Below are positions 63,907-64,000 of a DNA stretch of 64,000 nt, in pieces. The notes under the pieces are model-generated. The model worked only from the letters and a program-made list of their open reading frames with translations, was not told the DNA's origin and did no database searches. The stretch lies in assembly GCA_916610825.1 (NCBI GenBank), contig OU744453.1, positions 18,006,241 to 18,070,240 of the forward strand, read 5' to 3'. The position numbers were made by a program, and so were the translations under genes. This DNA comes from Haliclystus octoradiatus. Lineage: Eukaryota > Cnidaria > Staurozoa > Stauromedusae > Haliclystidae. Position 1 is the first letter of the stretch. The number at the start of each line of letters is the position of its first letter.

Positions 63907-64000
63907 ACAGCTTTAGTGTAGCGGTTAGGATGTTAGACATCGGCACGCAGGATCTTTGGCTCAATCCCTTGCAGGGACACTAGCTAGGTTGAATGTGAAG
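63907..64000 (+). repeat. Family A SINE head at the window edge
   Basis: TTTAGTGTAGCGGTTAGGAT and B box GGCTCAATCCC; it continues beyond the window. Confidence 0.65.

Overview
This window is nuclear DNA from an animal, very probably an invertebrate. It is AT-rich. It carries intron-rich orthologues of two conserved eukaryotic genes, SNIP1 and ANAPC4, whose GT-AG exons join in consistent phase. It also carries a class V aminotransferase gene of a kind I associate with invertebrates, tRNA-derived SINEs, a Mag-like Ty3/gypsy element, an intact hAT transposon and many short non-autonomous DNA elements. I could not settle the phylum.

Layout. 0.1-8.1 kb (+): complete SNIP1, seven exons, about 488 aa, FHA domain at the C-terminus. 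9.1-10.5 kb (-): decayed SVOP/SV2-like transporter pseudogene. 11.1-12.3 kb (-): decayed reverse-transcriptase-element remnant split by a MITE. 13.8-19.6 kb (+): four-exon isopenicillin-N-epimerase-like aminotransferase. 16.9-20.3 kb: long TTA microsatellites, a perfect 191-bp palindrome and a 118-bp tandem duplication. 21-23.4 kb: pseudogene-like scraps, an old LTR fragment split by a MITE, and a palindromic MITE. 23.6-25.2 kb (+) and 37.3-38.8 kb (-): two intronless, nearly identical FUT8-like (GT23) genes in inverted orientation. Between them lies a Mag-like LTR retrotransposon with 76-bp LTRs, itself split by a complete hAT transposon. 39.06-40.33 kb: a 1.27-kb miniature LTR element with apparently identical 334-bp LTRs. 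41.8 kb to the right edge (+): ANAPC4, 26 exons found, 3' end outside the window.

The dominant repeat is a short palindromic element with CCCCTGCGAAAA termini and an interior built of TTCATGAAC units. It lies in most larger ANAPC4 introns and in SNIP1 introns, but is nearly absent from 17-43 kb. Fifteen well-delimited copies are flanked by matching 2-bp repeats of varied sequence (TA, AG, CT, AT, AA, TT, TG, CA), so it looks like a mobile family with a sequence-indifferent 2-bp target duplication. It has also been amplified into local tandem arrays with 125-, 155- and 192-bp units. I cannot assign it to a transposase superfamily from this window.

The host genes show no sign of working as a cluster: a transcription/splicing regulator (SNIP1), an APC/C scaffold subunit (ANAPC4), a PLP enzyme and Golgi-type fucosyltransferases. 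What is most informative is the layered history of insertions: SINE then MITE, MITE then hAT-MITE, Mag element then hAT, old LTR then MITE.
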